This document shows, one piece after another, positions 25,661-36,440 of a DNA stretch of 64,000 bases. Position numbers and translations under genes: made by a program. This stretch comes from Adineta steineri (taxonomy: Eukaryota > Rotifera > Eurotatoria > Adinetida > Adinetidae). The notes beneath the pieces are model-generated. The model saw only the letters and a list, made by a program, of their open reading frames with translations. It was not told where the DNA came from and made no database searches. The stretch is taken from NCBI GenBank assembly GCA_905250115.1, contig CAJNOI010000064.1, positions 307,268 through 371,267 on the forward strand, in the 5' to 3' direction. How positions within the stretch are numbered: position 1 is the first letter of the stretch; the number at the start of each line of letters is the position of its first letter.

Positions 25661-25775
25661 TTTTAATCCATTGTGCTTGGGTTTTTTTGCGTTCCTCTTC
25701 TGAAAAGAAATATTTTCGTATTTCTTTTTTTGAAATCTTAGTGAAAGGTAATGAACTGGATGGTGTTCATGGCTA
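25661..25775 (-). pseudogene. Isolated C-terminal-like fragment, weakly like an AMP-forming acyl-CoA synthetase tail
   Basis: On the minus strand, a frame opening after a TGA near 25775 reads SSLPFTKISKKEIRKYFFSEE and stops near 25661. The pattern L-P-x-T-K-I-x-K-x-E-I-R resembles the C-terminal lysine motif of AMP-forming acyl-CoA synthetases. No other part of such an enzyme is nearby. The resemblance is weak. Confidence 0.3.
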
Positions 25776-25810
25776 CGATGTAAGTCATTAAAATCGTTTA
25801 GTAGTTCTGA

Positions 25811-26095
25811 TTAAACGTTTTTGCGTTGTTTACTACTACGCGCTAGATCTTTTGGTAGAGATTTAGCAGGTAATATGTGAGTAAAAACAAAATATGTGAG
25901 TATAGGAGGGTGTGGATCTATATGTGAGTGGGGATTCGCCTTTTCTTTACCGTCACCCACATCCACACCCACACCCTCATAAAAATAGGATAAATATATA
26001 TGATTACTAAAATCTTTGTTAATTTTAATATATACAATTTGATATCGAGAAGAATACATTGTAATCATAGCAGCACTCTTACGAAAGTCATACAT
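25811..26095 (-). pseudogene. Coding-like fragment interrupted by a G-rich palindrome
   Basis: The frame starts at an ATG right after TATTTAG (an acceptor-like site), reads MYDFRKSAAMITMYSSRYQI, passes through the TGTGGG-type palindrome at 25904-25980 and ends LPKDLARSSKQRKNV. The two ends look protein-like and the middle does not. Either the palindrome lies in an intron or it has inserted into a dead gene. Family not recognised. Confidence 0.3.
25904..25980. repeat. TGTGGG-like palindromic element, copy a
   Basis: The left arm GAGGGTGTGGATCTATATGTG faces the right arm CACCCACATCCACACCCACA about 20 bases away in inverted orientation. Similar elements lie at 37514, 41003, 43595, 48481, 52816, 55446 and 60865. 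Confidence 0.7.
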
Positions 26096-26289
26096 CTCTA
26101 AATATTTAATTAAAATAAATCACATGAATCGCTATAAAATTATTTTTGGAAGTTCATTTACAAAGCTATGATACAGAAAGTATGAAAAAAAATTTATAAT
26201 CTCTTTTATTTCATATAAAATAGTTTCAGTCTGAAAAATTCCAAACGAAAAAGAAAACAAAACAAATAACATAAAAAATAAATTATTTA

Positions 26290-26990
26290 ACTAAATATCA
26301 TATCTTGATTTTTATTAAGATCAATAATTTCTCCTTTTTCTTTTTGCTGTTGAAAAAGTGCATGTATTTCTTTCTTGCCATTGTTTTATATATGGTGAAA
26401 GACTCTCAATTAATTCTCGATGTTCTTCATTAGAATTTTGTTCAATAACATTATTTTCAAGTATTTGTCGACATACAGGATCTTCGATATTATTACGAAA
26501 ATTACATTCGATATAAAATCCATTTTTTTAAATTCTTTATTATATCATTTAGATTATTCATTAATATTAAACATATAGCACAAGCTTCCTGTGGAAGTTC
26601 ATAAATAGATAATTTCGAACGTATTGATTCGATACATTCATAAAGTACACAAGAACCAATATTTGATTTGTTCATCTGTTACACCACGAGGAAGACAAAG
26701 AGTTATTTTTAGTGAATTTAAATCTGGGTATGTTGATGGAAGTTCTGCAATGAATGTTATACATAATAAACGTTTCTCACGATCTAAGTCATTTTCATCT
26801 CCATTAGAATAGATTGTTATATTTAAAGAAACTGGATTATGATAATTTATATAATTAAATCATCCAAATAAATGGATATTAATACATTTAATTCTTCATT
26901 CGTATGTTCTTGAGTAAGAATCTGAAGTCTATTTATATCATATACATATTCTTTATCTATATTGTTATTATCATGATTGAAGTTATTTTA
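26290..26990 (-). pseudogene. RNF25-like (RWD + RING) relic
   Basis: Read on the minus strand, three successive frames line up with the start of an RWD-RING ubiquitin ligase. First comes NEELNVLISIYLDDL (RWD helix 1), then after a frameshift ITFIAELPSTYPDLNSL and LPRGVTDEQIK (the RWD YPD turn and an RNF25-like block). After a second frameshift CVLYECIESIRS and PQEACAICL follow, the last being the first RING Cys pair. Further on, IEDPVCRQ and LIESLSPYIKQWQERN continue and another shift follows. The middle of the RING (the His and second Cys pairs) is missing. Stops and shifts at several points make a working protein unlikely. Family assignment rests on the RWD pattern plus PRG-x-x-DEQI; RNF14 is a less likely alternative. 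Confidence 0.55.
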
Positions 26991-26999
26991 AGTGAGCAA

Positions 27000-27558
27000 T
27001 GAGAAGAATAGCGCTAGTAGTATTCAATTAAATATGTTTATAATAAAATAAATAATTTTTTATCCAATGAATATCATTATGATATTGTTTACTAATCTAT
27101 CCTTTATTTGTAATTAGTTGATTCGGGTATTATTGTAATATAAATAAACTCTGTAAACATTGTTAGACCATCTCTCACGTACTCTATACTATAATTATGA
27201 TGATCAATATTGAATAAAACATTCATTAGAACTTTAAAATAGATATCTAAAATATTATTATAATATAATGGTTCAGAATAGGAAAAAGCAGACAAGAATA
27301 TGATATTATTTTTTACTTATGTTTTTGTATAGAGTTACATGATGTATTTTTTTTATTTATTAATCCTTTAGATATTTTAAAGCGTTAGTTGTTTTAAGTA
27401 TATAGATCATCTTGTATTGCTCATTGAAATATAGAATTACATTGTAATCTTTGCATTTAAAAGACATAGTACCGATAAGAGCATTATTAATTCATCTTCT
27501 ATCAAAATTTTAGCAATTATTTTAGATTTTTTTCTCATATCGATGAGCTTTTTTTAAA
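27000..27558. other. AT-rich spacer with short coding-like stretches
   Basis: On the minus strand, 27104-27295 (ILDIYFKVLMNVLFNIDHH) and about 27466-27565 (IIAKILIEDELIMLL) look helical and protein-like. They belong to no family I can name. They may be more relic exons. Confidence 0.3.
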
Positions 27559-29818
27559 ATGTCTAGTCTTTTAACGCAAGGTATTCGACGTCAAGCATTA
27601 ACGATGATGCCTTGTCGTCATGAAAGTGCACTTTATATTTCTGGTTTTCAAAGAATTTAATATAATAATTTTTTTTAATTTATAGATCATTTGTTCAGAT
27701 ATTTGCAGGCTTACGTGCTACAGCATAAACTAATTTTCTATGGATAATATTTTTTAAAGATCAATTGTTATTCTCGTTTGTCCTTCATCCCTAATCGTTC
27801 AGTTTCATATGACCCACATGAATCTCATACTGTACCACATCATATTCATCCAATTACAATATTAAAATTAACTGACAAACTTCCATCATCATGTTATATA
27901 CTTATTGCTGACTTATTTTCTAGATTGGATATTAAGTAATACTATCAAACGATTTTCTATTCTAGCTGAAAGTGAATGTGAAACATTAATTACTGACGCT
28001 GATAGTTTTACATCGGATGGTCGATTAATAATGAATGAATCTGCTGAAGTTAGTTATTTCGTTGCATCTGGTTCTAATGGACATGGTATAGCACTTGATG
28101 GTGGTGTTGGAAAATATATAGCTGAATTCATACATAATGGAAATACAAATTTAAGTGCATGGTGTGTTGATATACGACGTTTTATACGTTTACATACAAT
28201 TAAACGATTTCTTCAAGATCGTCTATGAGAAATACTAGGTGAAAATTTAGATATTTTCTTGTTTTTTTTCTGATTTTATTATAGTAATTTATAATAGGAA
28301 AACAATATTCATTGAAGTATCCAACTTATGGCGAAGTACTTGGTTACGAACGTCCACTATTTTTTAAACTAGACGAAGCAGAAAAAAGTATTTTGAAACT
28401 AAAAGAAAATGCTTCTTTTATTTTCTCTTTTTCACAATATAGAAGATTTCGAAGATTTAAGTAAACAAGGCACATTTGGTAAAGCACGATGGTTTAAAAC
28501 AGTTAAAAAAGAATATAATGCATCTGACATCATTTACAAAATATGAATTAAAATCAGCAAATCGAAGTGTTGTGGATTTTCTTCGAATGCTTTGTGCAAA
28601 TAATATTGGTAAGCTAATTGGTACTGTTGTTCACACAGGAATATTAAATGAACATGGTAGTTATGAAAATGATTGTTCTGTTATACGTCTAGGAGAATAT
28701 CAGTAGGATACTATGTTTTTTTTTTATATAAATATAAGATTTTTGTCTTCTTACTAGCTTTCTTTTGGTGAGTCCAACTTCACAATTAACTCGCAATATG
28801 AAATGGCTTAAAACACATGTATCAGAAGATAATTCTATTTTTCTATCGGATGTAACTTCACTTTATACAGTATTGAATGTAATTAGACCAAAAGCCGAAT
28901 ATTTATTATCTGAATTAAGTGATGAAAATTTCAATGCGTATGCAAGAATGGCTTGTCAAGTAAGTCAAATGTTAAGAATGAATCGACTGGTGATGACAAT
29001 GAAAGAGAAGAGTAAGAATAGTAAATGAGTGATGATTAATGTCGCAGTTGATATACTTTATATTCCATTAGAAATAAAATATATTTTATACTTGTTGTTG
29101 ATTATTTTTCTTTTCTAGTATGCTTTATGTGCATACAATATGTTAATGGAGCAAGGTAAAGACTATAGAATAATCAATGGTAAATAATATTGATAAATTC
29201 TTATCTATATATATTAATTTAGATATTTTACTCAACGAATTCTTCGAATGGAACGTATGTACCCATCTTGAGAACATGATATCGATAAGAAAACAACACC
29301 ATTTCATTTAAATCGACAATATCATATATCATTTTATGTAAAAATAAAATCTAACGACAAGATGGTGTATAAAAAAGATTTGTTCAATTGCTTCTTGAAG
29401 ATCATAATTTTAATTCAGATCCATGGTTATTGAAATACTATATAAATGATACAATTATATAATTTTATTGTTGGCCTTGAAGTGGTGAATTTTGTGGATT
29501 TGTCACTTCTGCAGTATATGGTTTTACACTTGAAAAACAAGTATAGAATATGAAAAAATAATCTGTAATTTTCATATATACTTTTTCTTATAGGTCTGTT
29601 TAGGATTTGTTCATGCATCTTCTTCAGAAAAAATCAACATCAATTATATTCGTGACGTTACATATGAAATTCATATAGCAACTAAACGGTTTAAAGCACC
29701 TCCTAATCTCTATCAATCAATTGAAATAGATCCTACATTTTCACTATATACAAATCAATTTTCTAATAGTATATCTCGACAAACCTCAACGAACAATCAA
29801 TATGTTTCAATAAATTAA
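27559..29818 (+). pseudogene. PDPR-like relic (pyruvate dehydrogenase phosphatase regulatory subunit family)
   Basis: Blocks in order match the second half of PDPR, a mitochondrial FAD-oxidoreductase-like/GCV_T protein. They are DSFTSDGRLIMNESAEV and GGVGKYIAEFI (27990-28140), GEVLGYERPLFF (28330-28370), FTKYELKSANRSV, GTVVHTGILNEHGSYENDC, LLVSPTSQLT, LSDVTSLYTVLN, YALCAYNMLMEQG (29119-29160), WPWSGEFCGFVTSA (about 29475) and KQVCLGFVHASSSE. A TGA at 28226-28228 sits where Arg is expected; the frame resumes beyond it as E-I-L-G across a normal intron, so this is a CGA-to-TGA nonsense change. Frameshifts follow after about 28970, one donor (near 29065) has lost its GT, and the N-terminal FAD-binding half is absent. 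The short leader at 27559 (MSSLLTQGIRRQA) might be a remnant of the targeting peptide. It is a pseudogene, probably of a duplicated gene. Confidence 0.7.
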
Positions 29819-30114
29819 AATTTTTATTTTTTTAATTTTTGTCATCAAAAATATTTGTAGAAACTATGTCTGTAATATATGTTTATATTTAATGAAAATA
29901 AAAATTAATTTATACATCTTATCACTGAGTAACTATGAATATTTATAAATTATCTTTTTAAAACATATTCAGTTCGTTTGTCATCAATCACAATAGAAAT
30001 TATTAAAAAAAACTACGTTATTATTTATTTATTTTTCATTTTTTTTTACTTCTATCATTTATTCTTTTCGTTAATAAACAATTCTAAATTAATGTTCAAT
30101 TCATTAGTTAAAAA
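29819..30114. other. AT-rich spacer
   Basis: Spacer between the PDPR-like relic and the 77-bp array. Nothing is recognised. Confidence 0.5.
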
Positions 30115-30830
30115 AAAGTCACTCTCTTTGAGTCACTATATACGAGCCAAAAAATAAACTGCGTATGTCTGCATCTGTCTGTACATACTCAACAATCCCT
30201 TTATTTGAGTCACCATATGCGAACTAAAAAAATAAAGTGCGTATGTCCATATACACCTATACATATAAAGGATCACTCTCTCTGCGTCATTATATACGAA
30301 CTAAAAAAATAAAGTGCGTATGTCTGTATCCACCTGTACATACTCAACAATCCCTCTTTTTGAGTCACTATATNNNNNNNNNNCATACTCAACAATCCCT
30401 CTTTTTGAGTCACTATATACGAGCTAAAAACAATCTGCTTACGTCTTTATCTAACTGTGTCTACTCAAGAATCCCATTGTTTGAGTCATTATATACGAAC
30501 TAACAAAATAAATTGCGCATGACTATATACACCTGTACATATAAAAAAATCATTCTCTTTGACTCACTATATACGAACTAAAAAATAAAGTGCGTATGTC
30601 TATATATCCATTGTGCATACTCAAAAATACCTCTTTTTGAGTCATCGTATGCGAACTAAAAAATAAATTGCGTATGCCTATATCCACCTGTACATACTCA
30701 ACAATCCCTCTTTTTGAGTCACTATATACGAGCTAAAAATAATCTGCTTACGTCTTTATCTAACTGTATATACTAAACAATCCCTCTCTCTGCGTCATTG
30801 TATACAAGCCAAAAATAAACTTTATCCCTC
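30115..30830. repeat. 77-78 bp tandem array (minisatellite), with an assembly gap
   Basis: About nine diverged units repeat with a period of 77-78 bp. The core is TTTGAGTCACTATATACGA, followed by an AAAAATAAA(G/C)TGCGTATG block and a TCTATATCCACCTGTACAT block. The start of 'agtca' falls at 30131, 30208, 30285 and 30363. A 10-N gap at 30374-30383 is flanked by the same 35 bases on both sides, so the unit count is uncertain. Confidence 0.85.
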
Positions 30831-30927
30831 TCTACAGCCAGATAGGATACTCTCTCTTTGTCTGTCTCTCTCCGACGAAGAAAAAACAACTTTTTTTCGT
30901 AGATTGCTTCTTGCTTGGCGATCGGCC

Positions 30928-30936
30928 TATATAAAG
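30928..30936 (+). promoter_or_regulatory. TATA box of the prepropeptide-like gene
   Basis: TATATAAAG sits in a GC-richer context (ATCGGCC-...-CCGAAGC) 78 bp upstream of the ATG at 31014, with no intervening ATG. This leaves room for a start site near 30960 and a 5' leader of about 50 nt. Confidence 0.6.
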
Positions 30937-31013
30937 CCGAAGCAAATCCTCATAATTTACACAAGCATATTCATATCCTATTATCAATCGACTTCGAACA
31001 ATAATTAATTATC

Positions 31014-31178
31014 ATGAACAACAACATCACTAAAATCACTTGTGGCATCATCATATTAATGGTAATACTTCATATGGCTCAGAGTGTACCAAGTGAACAT
31101 CCCGCTGCAAAAAATATGCTTCATCACTTAATCAACAAGCGTACGGATTGCTCATGTTCAACGAAGTTTTTCTTCTAA
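31014..31178 (+). CDS. Small secreted prepropeptide-like gene, 54 residues
   Basis: A 54-codon frame follows a clear TATA box. Residues 5-24 form a signal peptide with a hydrophobic core (CGIIILMVILHMAQS). Residues 25-41 are a short spacer, and K42-R43 is a dibasic processing site. The predicted mature peptide is TDCSCSTKFFF (11 residues) with a C-S-C pair. This signal/spacer/KR/short Cys peptide layout is that of neuropeptide or secreted peptide precursors. The C-S-C pair recalls endothelin-like peptides, but the rest of that pattern is absent, so no family is assigned. It lies between the 77-bp array and the 93-bp array. Secretion is likely; hormone, defence or other role cannot be decided. 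Confidence 0.6.
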   Translation: MNNNITKITCGIIILMVILHMAQSVPSEHPAAKNMLHHLINKRTDCSCSTKFFF

Positions 31179-31259
31179 GCATAGCATCCATACCCTATAT
31201 AAGTAACATCCCCATATTCGAATAGAACTCTAACCAAAACAGTTAATTGCCATATGATC

Positions 31260-34200
31260 TCCATCGATATCACTAACTTCACATTTTCGCTTCGCAACGA
31301 ACGCAATATTTGAAAACAATCTTGCTATGAACTACTCATTTATTGTGTGTTCCTCGACAATAGAATAAACTTGAAATCTTTCTCTCGAACTGAACAAATT
31401 ATTTGACTGCAATCCTCCTACGAATTATTCATTTGTCACACGTTAATCCACCGTGTGATAAAGTCGAAACCTTTGCTTCGAAGTCAACAAAATATTTTGA
31501 ATAAAATCTTGCTGTGTATTATGAATTCGTCGTTCGTTTCCCCGACACTCAACCAAGTGGAAATCTTTCGTTAGAACTGAGGGAAATACTTGAACCGAAT
31601 CTTAATTGAATTATTCACCTGTTGAGTGTTCCTTCTCCATGTAATGAATTCGAGATCTTTCCTTCGAACCGAGCAAAATATTTGAAATGAATGCTTGTTT
31701 GAGCTGCTGCTTTGTTGTATGTTCGTCCATCATGCAAGCAAACCGAAATCTTTGCTTCGCACTGAACAAAATATTCGAATAAAATCTTGATATGACTTAT
31801 TCATTTGTGGTGTGTTGGTCCACCATCTAATGAAGTTGAAATATTTACTTCGAACTGAATAAAATATTTGAGTAGACTGTTCTTATGAATTATTCATTTA
31901 TCGTGTGCTTCTCCACCATTCAATAAACTTGAACCATATGGTTCGAACTGTCCAAAATATTTGAATAGAATGTTGGTGTGAATTACCCATTTCGCGTGTG
32001 TACCACTAACATAGAATGAACCTGAAATTTTTGCTTCGAACTGAACAAAATATCTGAAATGAATGCTTGTGTGACCTGGGTATTTGTTGTGTGTTCCTCC
32101 ATCATGCAAGGAAATCGAAATCTTTGCTTCGAACAAAACAAAACATTTGAATAGAATCTTTTTTTCAATCTCTCATTTCTTGTGCGTTGCTCTACTCTCT
32201 ACTGAATTCAAAATATTTCGTTCGAGCTGGACAAAGTATCTGAAATGTATCTTGATATGAAGTATTCATCAGTTGTGTATCCCTTCAACATGTAGTGAAA
32301 TTGAAATGTTTGCTTCCAACTGAACCGAGTATTTGAAATGAATCCTTATATAAACCATTCATATGTTGTATGTTCTTCCATTATGTAAGGAACTCAAAAC
32401 CTGTGCTTTCGAGTGAAGAAAATATTTCAAAAGAATCTTCTTAGAAATTATTCATTTGTGATGTGTTCGTCCACCTTATAATGAAGTTGAAACCTTTACT
32501 TCGAACTCAACGAAGTATTTGAATATGACCTTACTATGAATTATTCATTTATCGTGTGCCCCTCCACCATCCAATAATCTTGAACCATATGGTTCGAACT
32601 GCCCAAAATATTTGAATAGAATGTTGGTGTGAATTACCCATTTCGCGTGTGTGCCTCTAACATGGAATGAACCTGAAATTTTTGCTTCGAACTGAATAAA
32701 ATATCTGAAATGAATGTTTGTTTGACCTGGGCATTTGTTGTGTGTTCCTCCATCATGCAAGGAAATCGAAATCTTTGCTTTGAACTAAACGAAACATTTG
32801 AATAGAATCTTCTTTTTATTGTCTCATTTCTTGTGCGTTGTTTCACCCTCTGGTGAACTGAAAATCTTTGCTTTGAACTGGGCAAAGTACTTGAATATAA
32901 TCTTATTATCAATTATTCATTTATCGTGTGTTTCTCCACCAGTTAATAAACTCGAAAGGTTTGCTTTCAAATAAACAAAGTATTTGAAATGGATCTTGAT
33001 ATGAATCAATCATTTGTCGCGTGGTCCTTCACCATCGAATGAACGCAAAATCTTTGCTTCGAACTGAACAAAGTGTTTGAAATGAATGTTTGTTTGACCT
33101 GGGCATCTATTGCGTGTTCCTCTATCATGCAAGACAATATAAATATTTTCTTCGAACTGAACAAAATATTTGAACAGAATTTTACTATGAATTATTCATT
33201 TGTTTCGTGTTTCGCTATCATATAATGAACTCGAGATTTTCGCTTCGAAGTGAACAAAATATTTCAAGAGAATTTTTCTATGAATTATTCATTTGTCGTG
33301 TGTTCGTCCAGCATGTAATTAACTCGGGTTTTTCGCTTCGAACTTGGCAAAGTATTTGAATATAATCTTGATATGAACTGTTCATTTGTTGTATATGCCT
33401 TCAGTATGGAATGAGCTCTAAATGTTTGCTTCAAACTGAAGAAAGTATTTGAAATGAGTCTTGGTATGAAGTAATCATTTGTCGTGTGTTCCTCCGCAAT
33501 GTAATGAATTCGAAATCTTTGGTTTAAACTGAACGAGGTATTTGAATATAATCTTACTATGAATTATTCATTTGTATCGTGTTTCTCTGTCATATAATCA
33601 ACTCAAGGTTTTGGCTTCGAAGTGAACAAAATATTTTAAGAGAATTTTTCTATGCATTATTCATTTCTTGTATGTTCCTTCGCCATGTGATGAACTCAAA
33701 AGTTTTTGTTCGAACTGAAAAAAAGATTTGAATAAAATCTTATTTTAAATTCTTCATTCTTCGTGTGTTCCTCTACCCTCCAGTCAACTTGATATATCTC
33801 GTTCGAACTGAATAAAGTATTTGAATAGAATGTTGCTATAAATTATTCATTGGTTTTGTGTTTCTTCAACATGTAGTGAAATGGAAATCTTTGGTTCCAA
33901 CCGAAGAGAGTATTTGAATAGAATCTTGATATGAATTATTCATTTGCTGCATGTTATCCACCATGGAATAAACGTAAAATCTTTGCTTCGAACTCAAAAA
34001 AGTATTTGAAATGAATGTTTGTTTGAGTTGCTCATTTACTTAGCGTTTCTCCACAATGTAATCAACTTGACATGGTTGCTTCAAACTGAACAAATTATTT
34101 GAATAGAATCTTGCTCTGAATTCTTCATCTGTCTTGTATTACTCCACAATGAAATGAACTCAAAATCTTCTCTTAAACTGAATAAAATATGTGAATAGAC

Positions 34201-34790
34201 TGTTCTTATGAATTATTCATTTGTTTCGTGTTTCTGAATCATGTAATGAACTCGAGGTTTTTGCTTCGAACTGAAGAAAGTATTTCGATAGAATCTTACT
34301 TTGAATTTTTCATTTGTTGTGTAGTTCTCCACCATGGAATGAATTGGAAATCTTTCTTTCGAACTCAAGAAAGTATTTGAAATGAATGTTTGTGTGAGCT
34401 GCTCATCTGTTGAGCGTTCCTCCACCATGTAATTAACTCGAAATCTTTACTTCGAAGTGTGGAAAATATTTATATAGAATTTTGTTATGAATTGATAGTT
34501 TGTGGTGTGCTGCTCCATCATGTAATAAACTCGAAATCTTTGGTTCGAACCGAACAAAATATTTTAATAGAATCTTAATATGAAGTATTCATTTGCTCTG
34601 TATTGCTCTAGCATGCAATGAACTCAAAATGTATGCTTTAGACCGAGCAATATGTGTGAATAGAATATTCCTGTGAATTATTGATATGTAGTGTGTCCCC
34701 CACCATGGAATGAACTGGAAATGTTTTCTTTCAACTCGAGAAAGTATTTGAATAGAATCTTGCTATGCGTTATTCATTTGTCATAAATTT
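31260..34790. repeat. 93-bp satellite-like tandem array, about 38 units
   Basis: About 3.5 kb of head-to-tail units with a period of 93 bp. A typical unit contains GAATTATTCATTTGT, TGTGTTCCTCCACCATG, TCTTTGCTTCGAACTGAAC and AATATTTGAATAGAATCTTG. Spacing was measured for the ACTGAA core (31761 to 31854). Units are 70-90% alike by eye, so the array is old. Some neighbouring pairs are more alike: 31880-32160 closely resembles 32530-32810, which indicates a higher-order duplication of about 650 bp (7 units). Confidence 0.9.
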
Positions 34791-36440
34791 GGTTATTATA
34801 GTTGTATGTCCGTGATCATTTTCTCGAAATGAGAAGAATACTTGAATAGAAGAGTCCTGAAAACTAAGACAGGTATGTCGTATCAATAATGGGTCAATGA
34901 TAACTAAATGAGACAACGTCCTGATATTTTGTCTCGTCATTTATACATTCTTCTTTGAAATTATCAATTTGAAGCACTTTATGACATTGAACTAACTAAC
35001 TATTTTTCTTTTAGGATACATGGTACAGACGCACATCACATCCAAAGTCGAATATTATAATCAAGCACTGCTACTTTCATTAAAAGACATTATGTATTAC
35101 ATAGCTTCCTCCTCTTTTAATGTCTATTAGTTAGTTTTTGTTTTGTTTTTTTTATACCGTACTCCTTTTTTTCTTTGATGTTTTCAATATTTTGTCTATT
35201 TTTTCTTCATATCTTTTTGTATTTTTTTTTATAATTTAATATTTTAATAAAAATAAAAATTCAAAATATATTCTACTTATCTTTTTTCGAACCTTGCTAA
35301 ATATATGAAATGAGCATGAGCAACGTCTTATTATTTGCGTAAGCTCAAGATTTCATATTCAATTTACTATAAGTTTTATTAAAGGTGAGGGTATACGGTT
35401 CTACAAGATCCCTCACTATAGAATTACGATAATCTTGGAGTATGATGATAGACTCTGACTTTTTTTTATTTCACAAGACAAATTTCAAGATTCCATTGTT
35501 TGTCGTTCGCGTTAGTAGAGCTTCCAACTACATCTTTTAAACAAACAATAATAAAAACAATCATTTTTTCTTTCACTCAATACAATGCACCATCATTCTA
35601 TCAGTCTCCTTCTCTCGCTCTCTATCACACATATCTTCATTTTTAAAGGACGTCCACCGTTATAAGCTAGTAATAGAAACAACCAAGCGTGGCTTGATGT
35701 TTACATTATTTGTTTTTTGTTTGAAACAAAAACAGTTATTCGATCAATTCCGAAATATTTTGAACTATAAGTCGAAGCAGACGACAATATTTATCTATGG
35801 ATATATAAATAAAACAAAAGTTTTGCTTATAAAATAAATTTTGCTTTTATGTAAATTTGAAAGTACAACAAGTGAAGAGAAGAAAAAAATATTAACGTGA
35901 ATTTATTGAATGCAGCATGTTTAATCGATATGCATGAATAATTTTCATGTGCGTTTGTTTAACAATGGCTTGATACAGTTATAACTTCATTGGATTGTTA
36001 TATATGGGTATTATTTCAAGGTAAATTTAAAAGTTCAATAAAATTCGATAATTATCAGTTTTTTAAAATTATTAAGTTAATCATAAAGAATTGAATGAAC
36101 TATATCGACAATAAATTCTGGATTATTTATCGATATAATTAAGATTTATTTTTTTTGCCTCATTGACTATACAATTAAAACAATGTTGTCAGAAAGATAT
36201 TTCTCATTTATTTGAATCGAGATTTAAATATCAATAATTTTATTTAAAAGATGTTTTAATTGAAGTTCGATATTTAAACAGGAGTAATCGGCTATCAAAT
36301 ATATAATTTCATTTTTGCATCAGAGGAAATATCATATTGATTTATTTCAATTAATTAGCTCAAATTTTTCGATCTGTTTATAAAAATTATAAAGTTATAT
36401 TTCATTACCTTTAGATAACAATTAAATTAAATTGTTTTTG
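34791..36440. other. AT-rich stretch after the satellite
   Basis: A TTTTTCTTTTAG acceptor-like site ends at about 35015, and an AATAAAAATAAAA run lies near 35248. This could be a 3'-UTR exon of the gene at 31014, with the array inside its intron (speculative). A small palindrome GTGAGGG...CCCTCAC lies at about 35383-35414. No coding frame is seen. Confidence 0.4.

Noticed and set aside
30237-30503. 88-residue open frame across the N gap in the 77-bp array
   Set aside because: Crosses unknown bases and consists of repeat units; no coding evidence.
30115-30830. Possible CRISPR-like array in the 77-bp repeats
   Set aside because: The whole unit repeats without unique spacers, units are diverged, and the genome is eukaryotic.
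31894-34428. Open minus-strand frames of 60-92 residues inside the 93-bp array
   Set aside because: They follow from a period divisible by three. The typical unit has an in-frame TAA (GAATAATTC), so long frames occur only where that codon happens to be mutated. No conserved start or end.
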